Assembly (NCBI GenBank): GCA_002633005.1
Contig: NMRA01000019.1
Location: 1,197,052-1,261,051 of the forward strand
Origin: Phoronis australis
Taxonomy: Eukaryota; Phoronida; Phoronidae
Direction of reading: 5' to 3'
Length of the DNA: 64,000 bases
In this document: positions 24,987 to 36,800 of the stretch, in pieces
Layout: each line of letters begins with the position of its first letter
Position numbering within the stretch: the first letter of the stretch is position 1
Translations under genes and position numbers: made by a program
The notes under the pieces: generated by a model
Told to the model about the DNA's origin: nothing
Database searches by the model: none
The model's input: the letters and a program-made list of their open reading frames with translations, nothing else

Positions 24987-26895
24987 TGTTGACGATCCGT
25001 TTCTATCTTTTCTCCTTGACGATGTGATTCATATATCTAATCTAAACCAAAACTCGCATAATCAAGCTCAATGGCATATTCTTTAACTCACTTGCTCCTC
25101 TCAAAGTTTGTATAGCGTGTTGATTATTTTTGTTGCCCCACACCAAATCCAATAACCAAACTTTTTTCATCTACAGGTTAGGGCAAATGCGTATAGTTTC
25201 CATTCAGTCCAAGCTTGAAATACGTTTCATGACATCGCGAGGACCGTATAGTCGTGAACGTAGTTCAAGCCTGGCAGATATATGGCCTGACCACTTCATT
25301 GGATGAGTGAAAACTGAGTCATCATTTCTTACATTGACGCAAATATTAAATGATTTGGACAGATTATGGAGTAATATACTCATACTTCCGAATCAATAAT
25401 TCAAATTTCACAGCAACTTCATATCAAACAATAGGCAAACCCAAGAGTAGACATTAGCTGTAAATTAATTCAAACTGCAATTCTCATTAAAAACTTCTTG
25501 TCGCAGTGTTCACGTCAATATGAGTGTTTTCACTATAGCAGGGTAACCGTCATCTTGAAATTGGTGTGTTTTTGAGGTCAAATTGCGCTTTGTAATGTGT
25601 CGCTACAATTTGAGCTAAAATAAATGAAAAACGAAGACGATGGCCATTGTTTTTTCTTCTTTTATGGGTATTAAAATAAAACATAAAATAAAAAATAATG
25701 CATCTTTGTTGTGCAGAAGCAAAACGGTAAAATTTGAAGTACTCAAAAGTCCACAAAAACAAAACGTTCAGGCTACATGACGTAAGAAAACCAGTAAACC
25801 GGGAGATATAATTAAAGCTTTTTTAAAACATAAACGTGACATCGTACATCAAAATTAATTCGTTTTCAAAAGAATTTCAATCATCAATTTAACTAGAGGT
25901 GGCTTTTCAGTAACCCTTGCAAATTTACATTTTTGCCGGAGGTGACGAAAAATCTAATTCGGAGACCCCCGAATTTTTATAGACAAAAGTCACGGTAAAA
26001 ACATGAAAATTTGAAGATTCAATGATATCTTCAAGCCGTTAAACACTCTTATTGAGGTGATTCTTTTTGGTCGCGTCTTTTTGAATTTAGATCAATAGTA
26101 TTGTTACTGAGTTGTTGTGACTTGAGGTGTGAGACAACTTTTGATATACCTTGTGTTTGAAAATTTTGTTGTCTTACTAAGACGTTAGGTGATGACTTGA
26201 TTTGAGAAGAACTGACAGATCAATGCTGATTGACACCGAGCAAAGCAACTTGTCTTGTGCAGGCTGTATATTTTTTTTGACCCACGGCACGTTCACGAGC
26301 TATAACGAACTGTCAATCTTTCCCAAACCCAGAAACCGCATACAGTTGTTGTAAGAAGTACGTAGAGGCCAATTTTTGTTACGGAAAGTGGCCATGATCA
26401 AACATTAATGTTTTTGGAAGCTTTTAGTATTGTAGGTAATATAAGGTATACCGCCGTTTTTTGTTGATGATTTATTGAACTAAAGCTAAATTTTCAAGAA
26501 AAAATAACGATTGGTGCTCTACGCTTGTTTTTAAGCATCACTTGCGTTAAACGGGTGGCGCAGCGAAGGCCAAAAAACATAGTAGTCCCTGGTCTCTACA
26601 ACAACACATTTTGAGATCGCCGCTCACCGACTAAAAAACGCCCCTCCCAAATCAATTTCAGCTTAGAGTGCTTTTTAAGAAGCTGCACAAAAGCTCATAA
26701 TCAAGGTTTGAAACGCATCATTTTTGTTTGTCTCTGGTGGATTTTCTTTTTTTGCAAAAGTGAGCAATTAAAAAATATTGCACCACCGACTCAATTTTTT
26801 CAAATAATTAGAGACCAGAACCATCTATGCTATTTTTACCCAATCAGCAGCAAGCCATTGGTAAAGTGAAAAATAAAGTGGTTTAACATTTTATT

Positions 26896-26900
26896 TTCAG
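26896..26900 (+). promoter_or_regulatory. splice acceptor before the 226-residue gene
   Basis: TTTATTTTCAG ends at 26900, 21 bases before the start codon, which suggests at least one upstream non-coding exon. No donor was pinned down. Confidence 0.45.
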
Positions 26901-26921
26901 ACACAGATTACATGACGTAAG

Positions 26922-27602
26922 ATGCCACAACTTAACAACAGGAAGTTGATACGAGATATGAACAATGTCCCCATCGGTAAAGGGTCGCTGTGCAACGCAG
27001 TGTACGACATCAGTCGAGAAACTAAACGTAGAGCCGAGAAAATGAATGAAAGTGAGGCGTACCGATTTCAAACGGTAGCACGGCATATAGATCGGTCACA
27101 ACACACGATGGATGTGATGCAGGCACGCGCCATACAGCGAGTTCATAAGACGTTGAATCAGATGAACGCGTACCGTAAAGTTCTGAATCAGGATTACAAG
27201 GTGGATAACTTTTCAACAATGAAGTTTGGGTTTGACGTGAACAACGTTAACACTCCAGCGAGTAAACGGAGGTTGAAATTCGAAACCAGAATTTACCATT
27301 CAGGATTCAACATGAAAGTTTTGAGGCCAGAAATTGAACGCAAATTGCAAGAATTGGACCCCGTCGTCCAAAGACAGAAATTGCAACAAAAAATGATTGA
27401 ATCCTGTCGCAGAGCAAGTCTTGGTGCTTCCATCGACAGAAAATTGTCTACCTCAGCAATTCTATCAAGAAACCGATCTTCCACAAGTGGCGAAGTTCTA
27501 AATGTTAACACTGAAGCACCTTCGGACACGGACTTAGACGAGCAGTCTATAAATAAAATTCTTTCAGAAAATTTGAACGAAAGTAAAGAAACAGCAAAAT
27601 AA
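26922..27602 (+). CDS. uncharacterised basic, helical 226-residue protein
   Basis: Complete ORF in one exon. The ATG follows an in-frame TGA (26913-26915) and an acceptor-like site at 26900, so the start is well set. I do not recognise the family. The protein has no signal peptide or membrane segment. It is rich in Arg, Lys, Asn, Gln and Met, mostly predicted-helix-like (RETKRRAEKMNESEAYRFQT near 33-52, ARAIQRVHKTLNQMNAYRKV near 68-87), then a conserved-looking block (KRRLKFETRIYHSGFNMKV near 115-133, RPEIERKLQELDPVVQRQKL near 135-154) and a Ser/Asn-rich acidic tail. Composition is even and codon use natural, arguing for a real gene. It converges on the EF-hand gene; its AATAAA at 27789-27794 lies inside that gene's 3' UTR. 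Confidence 0.7.
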   Translation: MPQLNNRKLIRDMNNVPIGKGSLCNAVYDISRETKRRAEKMNESEAYRFQTVARHIDRSQHTMDVMQARAIQRVHKTLNQMNAYRKVLNQDYKVDNFSTMKFGFDVNNVNTPASKRRLKFETRIYHSGFNMKVLRPEIERKLQELDPVVQRQKLQQKMIESCRRASLGASIDRKLSTSAILSRNRSSTSGEVLNVNTEAPSDTDLDEQSINKILSENLNESKETAK

Positions 27603-27737
27603 TAGAAAAATTAAACGAATTTTGTTGAAATTACTTTTCAGTTATATAATGTTCCATACAACTGCGCTGAGGATATACACAAGACAATGAGATCTTGAAG
27701 ATTAACACAGGACTCAAAACACATGAACGTTGTTCCG

Positions 27738-27743
27738 TTTATT
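27738..27743 (-). terminator. polyadenylation signal of the EF-hand gene
   Basis: AATAAA on the minus strand, 76 bases after the TGA stop of the EF-hand gene. Confidence 0.55.
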
Positions 27744-27788
27744 GTATAAGCCTGTGTGTATAAAGTTTTACACCCTTTTAATTAAAAA

Positions 27789-27794
27789 AATAAA
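27789..27794 (+). terminator. polyadenylation signal of the 226-residue gene
   Basis: AATAAA on the plus strand about 190 bases after the TAA stop at 27602. It lies beyond the opposing gene's own signal, so the two transcripts should overlap tail to tail. Confidence 0.5.
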
Positions 27795-27818
27795 ACATTA
27801 CAATCCATATCAAGACAT

Positions 27819-30800
27819 TCACGTTTTCAAAAGACTTTGAATGAACTCCTCGTAACAAATCTTGCCGTCCATATTGGAATCAAACTCTGTCAGTATATGA
27901 TAGAGGTCGTCCTGTGTCAGCCGTATCCCACAATTCTCTACCACCGTACGGAACTCCGCCACAGTGAGATACCCCTTCGTGTCGCTGTCCATCTTTTTAA
28001 AGGCGCGTCGCAAGCTCTTCCACTCCTTGACCATCTATAAAAAGAGAGCATATACTCGACACATGTCCCGTAAAAATGAAGCGGACCCTAAACTCTAACA
28101 GCTCGATGGCTGAAAGTAGATCAGCTGGGGTAAAAGGTTACAAAAAGTTGCTTCCTTTTTTAGATTAAGGTGGGGTTTCGAATTTCATTGCCCTTGAGAA
28201 ATTCACTCACTAATATACGGTACGTTTTGCAGTGGAGGATTTAGAGAGGGGTCAAGGGGGCCATGGACCCCACTAAATCTCTCCCAGATTCCATTTGGCA
28301 ATGATTCGGAAGTTCGAATGTCTGACGGGCAAAAATCCTGGCTAATACTCTGCCCTGGCCTCCCCCCAACTAAAAATCCTGGATACGCCCCCGTTATGTG
28401 CCTGATAATTATACAAATGAACCTGGTATGTGCCTTTAACTTGAAAGGGATGTTTTTGAAAACACCAAAGTTGCAACTGCAAGCAACAGCAGAGAAAACA
28501 AAAAAGGAAATGACTGTTCTTTCCTACCATTGTTATTTCTTGATTTTTATAGACTAAAGTACATTGCACTAAAACTCTTGTTTGGGTTCCATAAACTTTA
28601 AAAACGATGTGTACTTGAACTTACAACGACAACGCAGCCAACAAAAGAAACGCAAGAGTATAGCAATAGCATACTACAACATCGGACAACAGCAGATCAA
28701 ACCTTTTCTCTAATTCTCCTAATGACTTGATCGACCGTGGGGTGGTCTGCAGCCCAACTACATGCCGAAGATTGCTACAAGTTGTAAACAGCGTGAATAT
28801 TTGAATTTAGTTTTAATACTTGGTAGATGTTTGAGTGCTTCTCATGCTCAATGTTACATAATTTTCACATGTTCACGTTCCTTCAAACAATATAAGAATG
28901 GGTACAAACAATGAACAAGTGGAATCAACAATTGGTCGGACTTCAAAACCACTTGCACGGACTTCAACTAGTCGGCTGGACTGCAATTCCAAAACCAAAT
29001 AGCCGGTGATCAAACGTGTTATGCGACTTCAAAACGCGATGACCTCATCCAAAAATCTAGTTGGTTGGACCCCGGCCGATGATCAAGCACGACGGATGGA
29101 CTTCGTCAGAGACTCGCTTTGAAAGTACAGCGGCCACTGTGCTTGCGCACCGGCCAACACGTTTTAGTTCCGGCCAACCAGTTTTTTGGATGCGGCCATC
29201 TGGTTTTGAGGTACCGGACATCGCGTTTTGAGGTCCGACCACCAAATTTTGCAATCCAGCCAGTTGGTTTTGAAGACCGATCAATTGTTGAGCTCACCCC
29301 CCCCCCCTTGATTAGCTTTGCAGCATTCAGCTTGTGAAGTAATGATACTTCTGCCTGGCGTGACTTGACAAGATGGACACATGCTACCCCGGAGTACGTA
29401 AAATATAGTTCATTTTCTTAGAAGTGCATTTACAGAGGCGGATCTACAGGGGGGNNNNNNNAACCCCCCCCCTTACTGAAATCGTAGATCTGCCACTGAT
29501 TTATAGACACTAACTAATTCTTTTTTCATAGGACCCACGATAGATTGGATTAAAGTATCGTTTGAATCCCTGGTAGCAATCAAGTTTATGAAAATACCAC
29601 TTAACATTAATCTCTTGTTTATTCTCTGTGTTGCTCAGTGTCTTCCTTTTGAAATATCGTTCAACATTTGCAGCCAATGTCTGAGTGAGTGAAGTATACT
29701 CGTTTGTCAAATGTTGTTGGATTCTTAGCATTTCGAGAAATGAAAGAAACATTTTTAAGAGCCTTGAGGTTGTTTAAGGAGAATGCCACCCAAAAAAAAC
29801 AACCTCAGTCTAGATCGAGTGGCTCCACTCCGGCGATAACAGCAAGTTCAGTTGTTTTGCCTGACACCTAACGGCAGACGGAGGTGTTGAAATTAACCAA
29901 GGACTTAATCGGTTCGAACGCAGTCTGTTCAGCCGTTCACAACACGCTTACTGGAGTCAACTTATCGCTTGAATTCATCGTTTTACACGAGTAAATCATC
30001 AAAATTCGATGTAAACCCCATACAAGTGCATCAAGTTCTTGGACAAACGTGTTGTTTTATTTCACTGTTATGAATTTATAGGTATTTAGACGTACCGTAT
30101 ACGTAGCCTACAGAGTTAGGTCAATGGTCCGGATCGCGGGAGTTTGGGTCGGTTTGGTGATAAATTCGAATCATTAAATACAGACAGGGGAAAATAGCTG
30201 TGTGTCGTACTTTTGGACTTGCGATTTTTTTAGTTCTAAACACACAAAACGCTTGTTACTGAGTCCCCGCCGGCCGGGACTGGACATCACGAACATAAAC
30301 CAGCTTAAGTTGGAAACTAAACCTCCAGTCACGAAAAAGACTATAATAGTGAGCCAAAAAAAAATAATGTGCACGTAATCATTTAGGTGAATTAGCCACG
30401 AAACTGAAAATCTACTTACTTGTCGGGGGCCGCGAAGTCAGGTTCCCCTTCCGCAGAACTTTCAGGGCAAAGGTTGTACAGTAACCATGATTTGAATAAT
30501 GTATTTGTATATCTAAATAAAGATTGCCCTAACATGTGACCATAGGATATAAATTCGAGTTATTGTTTCACAACAGCTTTCTGTCAGCAAACACTGAATT
30601 AGCATGCGCTCACACGGCCTCTGTGCCCGCGGGTCAATTACCTTTATTGCATCAGAAGCCGGTAACGCAGTGGTTTATTCATTGCTGGCTTCTAAAACAT
30701 TTCCACTCACGAATACTCCAAAGGCATTACAAATTGTATCTAATGAGACAGACTTTGTTTCAGTTTTATATAAGTATTGTTTGGGGTGACATTAATTCAT

Positions 30801-33800
30801 TTTGAAACAGAACGCAGAATAATAAACGTCTACATGGCAACTCGCCCGGCGCCAAACCCGACTTAGTCGAGAGCTCATCCGACGAAGACTTCGTGCGTCG
30901 GATCGTTAGGTTTCACAGGCTATCACTTCGAACCGGAATACACTGATCAAGAAATACTAGAGAGACGCCGTGAATATGCACAGGCAACGCAACGTATGAA
31001 TAGTTCTTTAGTTAGCCGGAATTCGTCAGAGAAATCACTGTCGACGAAATACCGGCCACAGACATGGAGATGTTTCAAGGCCTCATACTTGCAATTAACA
31101 GCGTACTTTTCATTCTTCACTACCGCGAGCCACTTCCTAAGCACTCCGGGCTCTCGAGGAAGTCGAAAAAAACTATATACCCGCTTTCTTCGCAGCTTCA
31201 TAGCTCGGACAATCGGGAACGATGCACCGCAGTATAGTGGCATTCACTCTGCAGATGAACCACTGACGTTGCTGCGTCGTTTCTCACCTTCCTCACTGGT
31301 TAACTCGACACCTCTTGGCAAGGTGAAGTCGACCGTATATAAGCCGCGATGTGGATATAGACCGATTAAGACGGTAGAAAAGAGTAATTAAATCGGGTGG
31401 CATTCTCCTTTAAATTTAATTTCAGCAATGAAAAGGCGGAAGCTGTGCCAGCTATTCACCAATGTAACCTCCAGCCGACCTCGATAATTCCCTGTTTGAA
31501 ACCTACACCTTCTGTTACCATCCTCTTCAAAAATAGTATTATTTGCACCCAATCGGAAATCTTTCACCGGCCACAACGTCTTTATCACATTTGAATCTAA
31601 AATAACTTTTTCAAATTATAGAACACCAGTGGTTTTCCTACCCGTTGTTGCAGTTTGTGGGTTACTTTGTTATATGTTAGCTCTCCTGACGTGCTGGAGC
31701 GACGTGATACGGATGTCGTCTCCTTAGCAGGTTTGTTCATCGTAAGTTCCACAGGCTGACGTTTAGCAGACTTGCGTACTGTGTAGCTTTCCATGAATGG
31801 CATGTAATGGAACCTAAAAGGGTGGATTTGGATTAAATTCGTTTTCAAACAAATGTTCTAGGAAAACAAAACGAAGGATAGATGGAGAAATAGAGTGTCT
31901 CCGCTCAACGAGAAGCCATAAAACCTAACACATTATCCTTGTTGAGGATAAGTCGGCGAGTGCTGTAATTCTAGTAGATGATGACGTTTTCAAATGATGG
32001 CGATTAGTGTCAAACGTATTCAGAAGATCAAAAGCTTTCCGTCATTTTAAAACAATTCTCCTTCACCAACGCCTTCAACAGATGCAAGTTTATCAAACGT
32101 TTCCTTAGTTTTAATATTTAGAAATATCAGGACAAAATCTCCAAACGACAAAAATACTCCTATTTATTAAAGTCACACCAGGTAATTCTACGATGACGCA
32201 AGGCACTTACCTTCCGTTACCCTCGAAGTCAAATCGTTCACATAACGCTCGTACTTCGTCTTCCGTTAGATTGAACTCAAACGTATTCATGCACTCCTAC
32301 GTTGACATGAAAAATAAAGACATTGGATGCAGATAGACATACAGTCAGTTCACGATTTGCTTCCTTTTGTGCCATACTAAGCGTTGCCCCCCATTTACAG
32401 ACAAATATTGCAACAAAAACTAACTGGACTAAACAATAACCGTACGATATGGAAAATTAAATAGGATGCTTGCGTCTGAAGGAAATCAATCGAGAATGCA
32501 TGTTCGGCGGAACACTACAACTAAGCCAATGACAGTGTTCGTGGAGAGGTGCTGGAAAACACACTCTCTACGAGGATGTACTTGAGTGTTAGTTCTGATC
32601 TTGCGAATTTTGAACATATTGTACGTCAAATGTGGTATGCAGAGGTAAATTGGACAGCAGTTCGGTTACCTTGACGTCAAGAACCGGAACCGTAGCGCTT
32701 CCTTCTGGGTCGAGTTGGCGAAAGATAAATTTCAGATGTTCCCAGTTTGCAGTGACCTAAATGAGATAAGATTTTATAATCTTAACTGCTTTTAAAAAGG
32801 TTACCTTACCAAAGATGAAACAAATCTGTTGGCAAGCCACAGACCCCTTAGTCAATTTAATAATTTCAAATTCTGTAATAAATCTGATTTTAAGCCTATC
32901 TACGCTTTAGTGACTCAAGCGGGGCTTACGTCATTTCGTATTTTCTCCATTAAGTTGTCTACGATCAAGGATTTTTGCCCAATTCGCTCCAACTTCAATG
33001 ATTCGACGGGTGAAAAATGAGGAATGCCTTTTGGGTTGACTTTCTCTTCTACTGGTGGCGACGCTTCTGAAACAGTTAAGAGTTCTTTACAACTTTTTCC
33101 ACAGTGTTAGACTTTGAACAACTAGCAATGCAAATTCTCAATAAAACCATTTTGCTTTTATTTTTCAATGTTTCCCTAGGTTTTTTCTTGATATTTTTGA
33201 ATCCACAGACATAAGAAAACGCAAATTCGATACATGCAATACTTCTGTACCGATAACACCGTGTGCCAAGCGTGATACCTTCAGTTTGTTTGACCTTGAT
33301 CTACACTTTGGGCGTTTGATTGTTATCTTTTCCAAGAATGTACACATGTCAGCAAGTTACAAATCATGACAAATGTACAAATAGTAGACCTGCTTCCTTT
33401 ACCTTCTTTTTCCTCCATTGTCTGGTTGTTGTTCGTTTCAACATACGCCTGGGGTATCTGTACGATTTCTATTTTTGGGACACTGGCGTTTGCAGCTCGC
33501 TCCATGTTATGCACGCTTCCTTTTTGCTCGGTTACAAATCCCAAGAACTTGGTCCACGTGAACAGACCATCAGTTGCAACGTCGAAATGTTTAAACAGGC
33601 GGTCCACTTCTTGTCTGATAAGGGTCACACCAATACTGGAATAAAGACAAGGTATTGACCTCCCATTTTTAATAATATGAGTGAGAACATTAATTGTCAA
33701 CCCACAAACGGTTACAGGATAAGTGCGGATCCAAAAGGGATCCAGCGGGCCCAGACCTCTCTTTAATGGTGAATCTCCAGTACTTTCACTGTCTCGTCAC

Positions 33801-36800
33801 AACCCTCTATGTAGGTGGGGCTTCAAGAAATTATCACGAATTCCTAGAGATGCGCTCAAGCATTTCATTCTCTTGAACTTAGTAATAATCATTGAACACG
33901 CAACTCACCGTTCCAAAACCTTAACAAGTTGCTCTTTTCCAAGCCGACCGGTCATTTTAGGATCGAGTTGTTGGTAAGCCTGTAAAATAAGATGGTGCAA
34001 GTATAGTCTGTGGTTAATTGGTTGGCTCTTCACAGAAAACAAAACACTGCCTTATTTCTGGCGTTTCGTGTCGTTGTTTCGTGTGGGACTCGAACTCTTC
34101 ACAAACAAAGGAGGCACTAGAATGTACGCATCCTCATACGGGTGCTTTAGTAAAACTACAATCGCTCTCACCAGAACTTCCGTTACGTGGTGCTTCTGGA
34201 ATAGACGCACCACGGGAAGGGGGAAATTAAGTAAATGGTTGAAAATAGCTCAAACAGGCCTTGCTTACCTTGCTACATATGCCAACTTTGGTTTTCATCT
34301 CTTCCCTCAACAAATCAAGGATCTGAAATTGCAGAAATTGCAAAAACATAAACTAGAACTGTTGGATTTCGTGTTGTTCGTGAAGTGGTTCACGAGAGCT
34401 AGCTGAAGTGGCGATTGGTTGATAATGAGATTTTCTTGCTGTCCAAGATATTAACACGAGCAAGTATGTCTAACATTGTGCTTTCTATAAACACATATAA
34501 ATTAGTTGCTTTTTAAATAACAGTGAAAGTGGAATTGGCCATACCTGTTCGACAGATCGACCTTTCTGAGATTCCAATATTTCTTTTTCTTTCTCTTCTT
34601 GTCGAAGCTTCGTCACTTGTGACGGAGTGTCAATCCTGTCGATTTTACTCACAAGATATCCAGCTTCTCTCTTTTTATTCCATACTCCGGGCCTACAAGT
34701 AATTACGCCACCCCATATATAGCGCACAGTGCTCGCTAATGATAACGGTGAACGGTAAATAGCTTTCTACAGGGATGATTTTTGAAACATTTGCGTTCAC
34801 CCAGGGTAGTCATCTCGCTGGTTCCCTGCGTGCCTAGCCAGCGCGTGCTGGCAACTGACCACCTAGCGGCACGCTGGGAACCACTCATGGTAGTCTTTTT
34901 CTAGTTTGGCTTTCAACTTTGACTGCAGCAGATTTACTGATCTAGTAGCAACAAGTAAACTTAACTCGAATTTATTCACAAGAATGTTTCATTGCCATAC
35001 CCTGCTGTTATCTTGTTCATGAAGTCCGTGTATGGTACTAATCCATCCTCGTCCAAACCGATCTGTTCTCTCATTTTTTCCCAGTGGCGGTCTTTGATGC
35101 GCACCATCAAGCAGGACTCTAGAATCCTTCGGAACTCCATCTGCGTCACCACACCCATGCCGTACTGATCCAAACTCCTGAAAGAATAGTAAAAACATAG
35201 GAAGAAGTATCCCTTATGTTGTTAATTTGCCCGTCGTTTGGCGCTACGATCGTTATTCCATGAATAATTGCTTTGCTTAATATTTGCATGTTCTTGGTCG
35301 TCTGGTCCATCCTTATAAAACACTTAAAATATTTGTCGCCGTTTGCTTTACATCTTCTAAGTCATGGGCGGATCCAGGATTTTGAGATAGGGGGACACGG
35401 CGGAGTATTAGCCAGGATTTTGCCCGTCAGACATTCGTACCCCCGAACTTCCATATGGAATCTGGAAGAAATTTAGGGGGGCCATGGCCCTCTTGCCCCC
35501 CCCCCCTTAAATTCGCCACTGGAGGGTTGCTTTAGTTGCCTGTTGCTGCATGTTTTGTGCTTCTTGGGAGAGAAAAACAAAGTTCATCCACAAAACTTCA
35601 CCATTGTGTTCTAGGCTGGATCCTGTGGCACGAGGAGATTGAACCTCCTCCTGCAGCGTTCGAAACACTTGCGGATTAGGTAAACTTTGAAAAGGAATTT
35701 TGACACTTGTTCCAGACTTTTGAGAATTGACGGTCATTTTTTGGAAATTTTTAAATCACATAAAAATATTTAGCAGCAGTTCATATCTCTAGCTCATATA
35801 AGCCAAAACGGCTCTTATGTCTTTGTTAAATGTGCTACGCAAATGTCGCTAGTCTTTCAAGAGACGACCAGCTAGCTACGTTCGTCTAGTGGATACAGTG
35901 GTTAAATTGTCCACGTGAAGAATTTTCGAACCATAGCTTTTTTCCGCTCTGCAGTTAAAGGAAAACTTGCATGGAATGTGGCGTTATTTTCAGAGGGTAT
36001 AGTCAGTTTTGAAGAAGTTCTTTAACTTGGCACTTACTGTAAACTCCCGATCATCTTTAGAAAATCTTTATGAAGAAATTCAACAAGTTTAGCCTCCAGT
36101 TGCTCAGCTGACAGTGGCTGGGTGTTGGCGAAGTCGGCATTCTCACTGAAGCTAAAATTATTAATAAAACTTTCAATATTCAGAGAGTGGAAAAAATCAT
36201 GGCCGTGTCTTTAAATTTCTGTTAGGATCCTTTAAATCTAGTCCTGGGACAGCAGACACCGAAGCCCCGGGATTGGAATTTGGTCACCGAATGAATGCGG
36301 AGGATTTTCGATGCGTATCTATTTGTATCATGTGTTTGATTTCTGCTTGTCCAAGACTGGGGTTTAGAACATCGTTAATGAAATTTAGTGGCGTGGTCAC
36401 AACAGTGTTTGTACCCCTAGATATTACACCACAGTCATTCCTATGTACCATATGAGTATGTGCTGCACAGATAGAAACATGTGTTAACAGTAGGATATAA
36501 TATACAGAGTATCGATACAAAAAGTACACCATATGAATATTAAAAGTATCAAGACTTTAATAAAAATGTAATTTTCGTGTTTAATTTAAAAAAAATATTC
36601 TTTATAAAAGTAAGACATGGTATTTAACACTCGAGTACATATGAAGACCAAAGACATAGCTTTATAAATTTACAAGTCGAGCTAGAATCTTATTAGTACT
36701 TACACGTGGAATCGGTCGTTGACTATGCGGAACACCATACCACCTTGTGATCGATTTGAGAATTTTGCCAGAAATGCACGATAGTTGATTGTCCCATTTC

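Larger units (their letters stand above)
21613..26895. other. intergenic, no convincing gene
   Basis: Long AT-rich stretch. It holds a dispersed repeat at 22914-23045, a 124-bp tandem duplication at 24738-24986 and several short ORFs without splice or codon support. The longest (23186-23584, 132 codons) crosses a G homopolymer and is not credible. Confidence 0.45.
29778..31408. mobile_element. Kolobok-like DNA transposon relic (TTAA-type target duplication)
   Basis: Perfect 14-bp terminal inverted repeats GGAGAATGCCACCC (29778-29791) and GGGTGGCATTCTCC (31395-31408) are flanked on both sides by TTTAA (29773-29777 and 31409-31413). TTAA duplications mark piggyBac and Kolobok elements; Kolobok transposases carry THAP domains, and a THAP-like fragment lies inside. 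The 1631-bp interior has no intact transposase, so this is a non-autonomous or decayed copy. It sits in the last intron of the EF-hand gene. Confidence 0.65.

Noticed and set aside
35507-35737. 76-codon minus-strand open frame between EF-hand exons
   Set aside because: It overlaps a MITE-like copy, and adding it breaks the phase-2 junction that the exons at 36038 and 35177 make perfectly.
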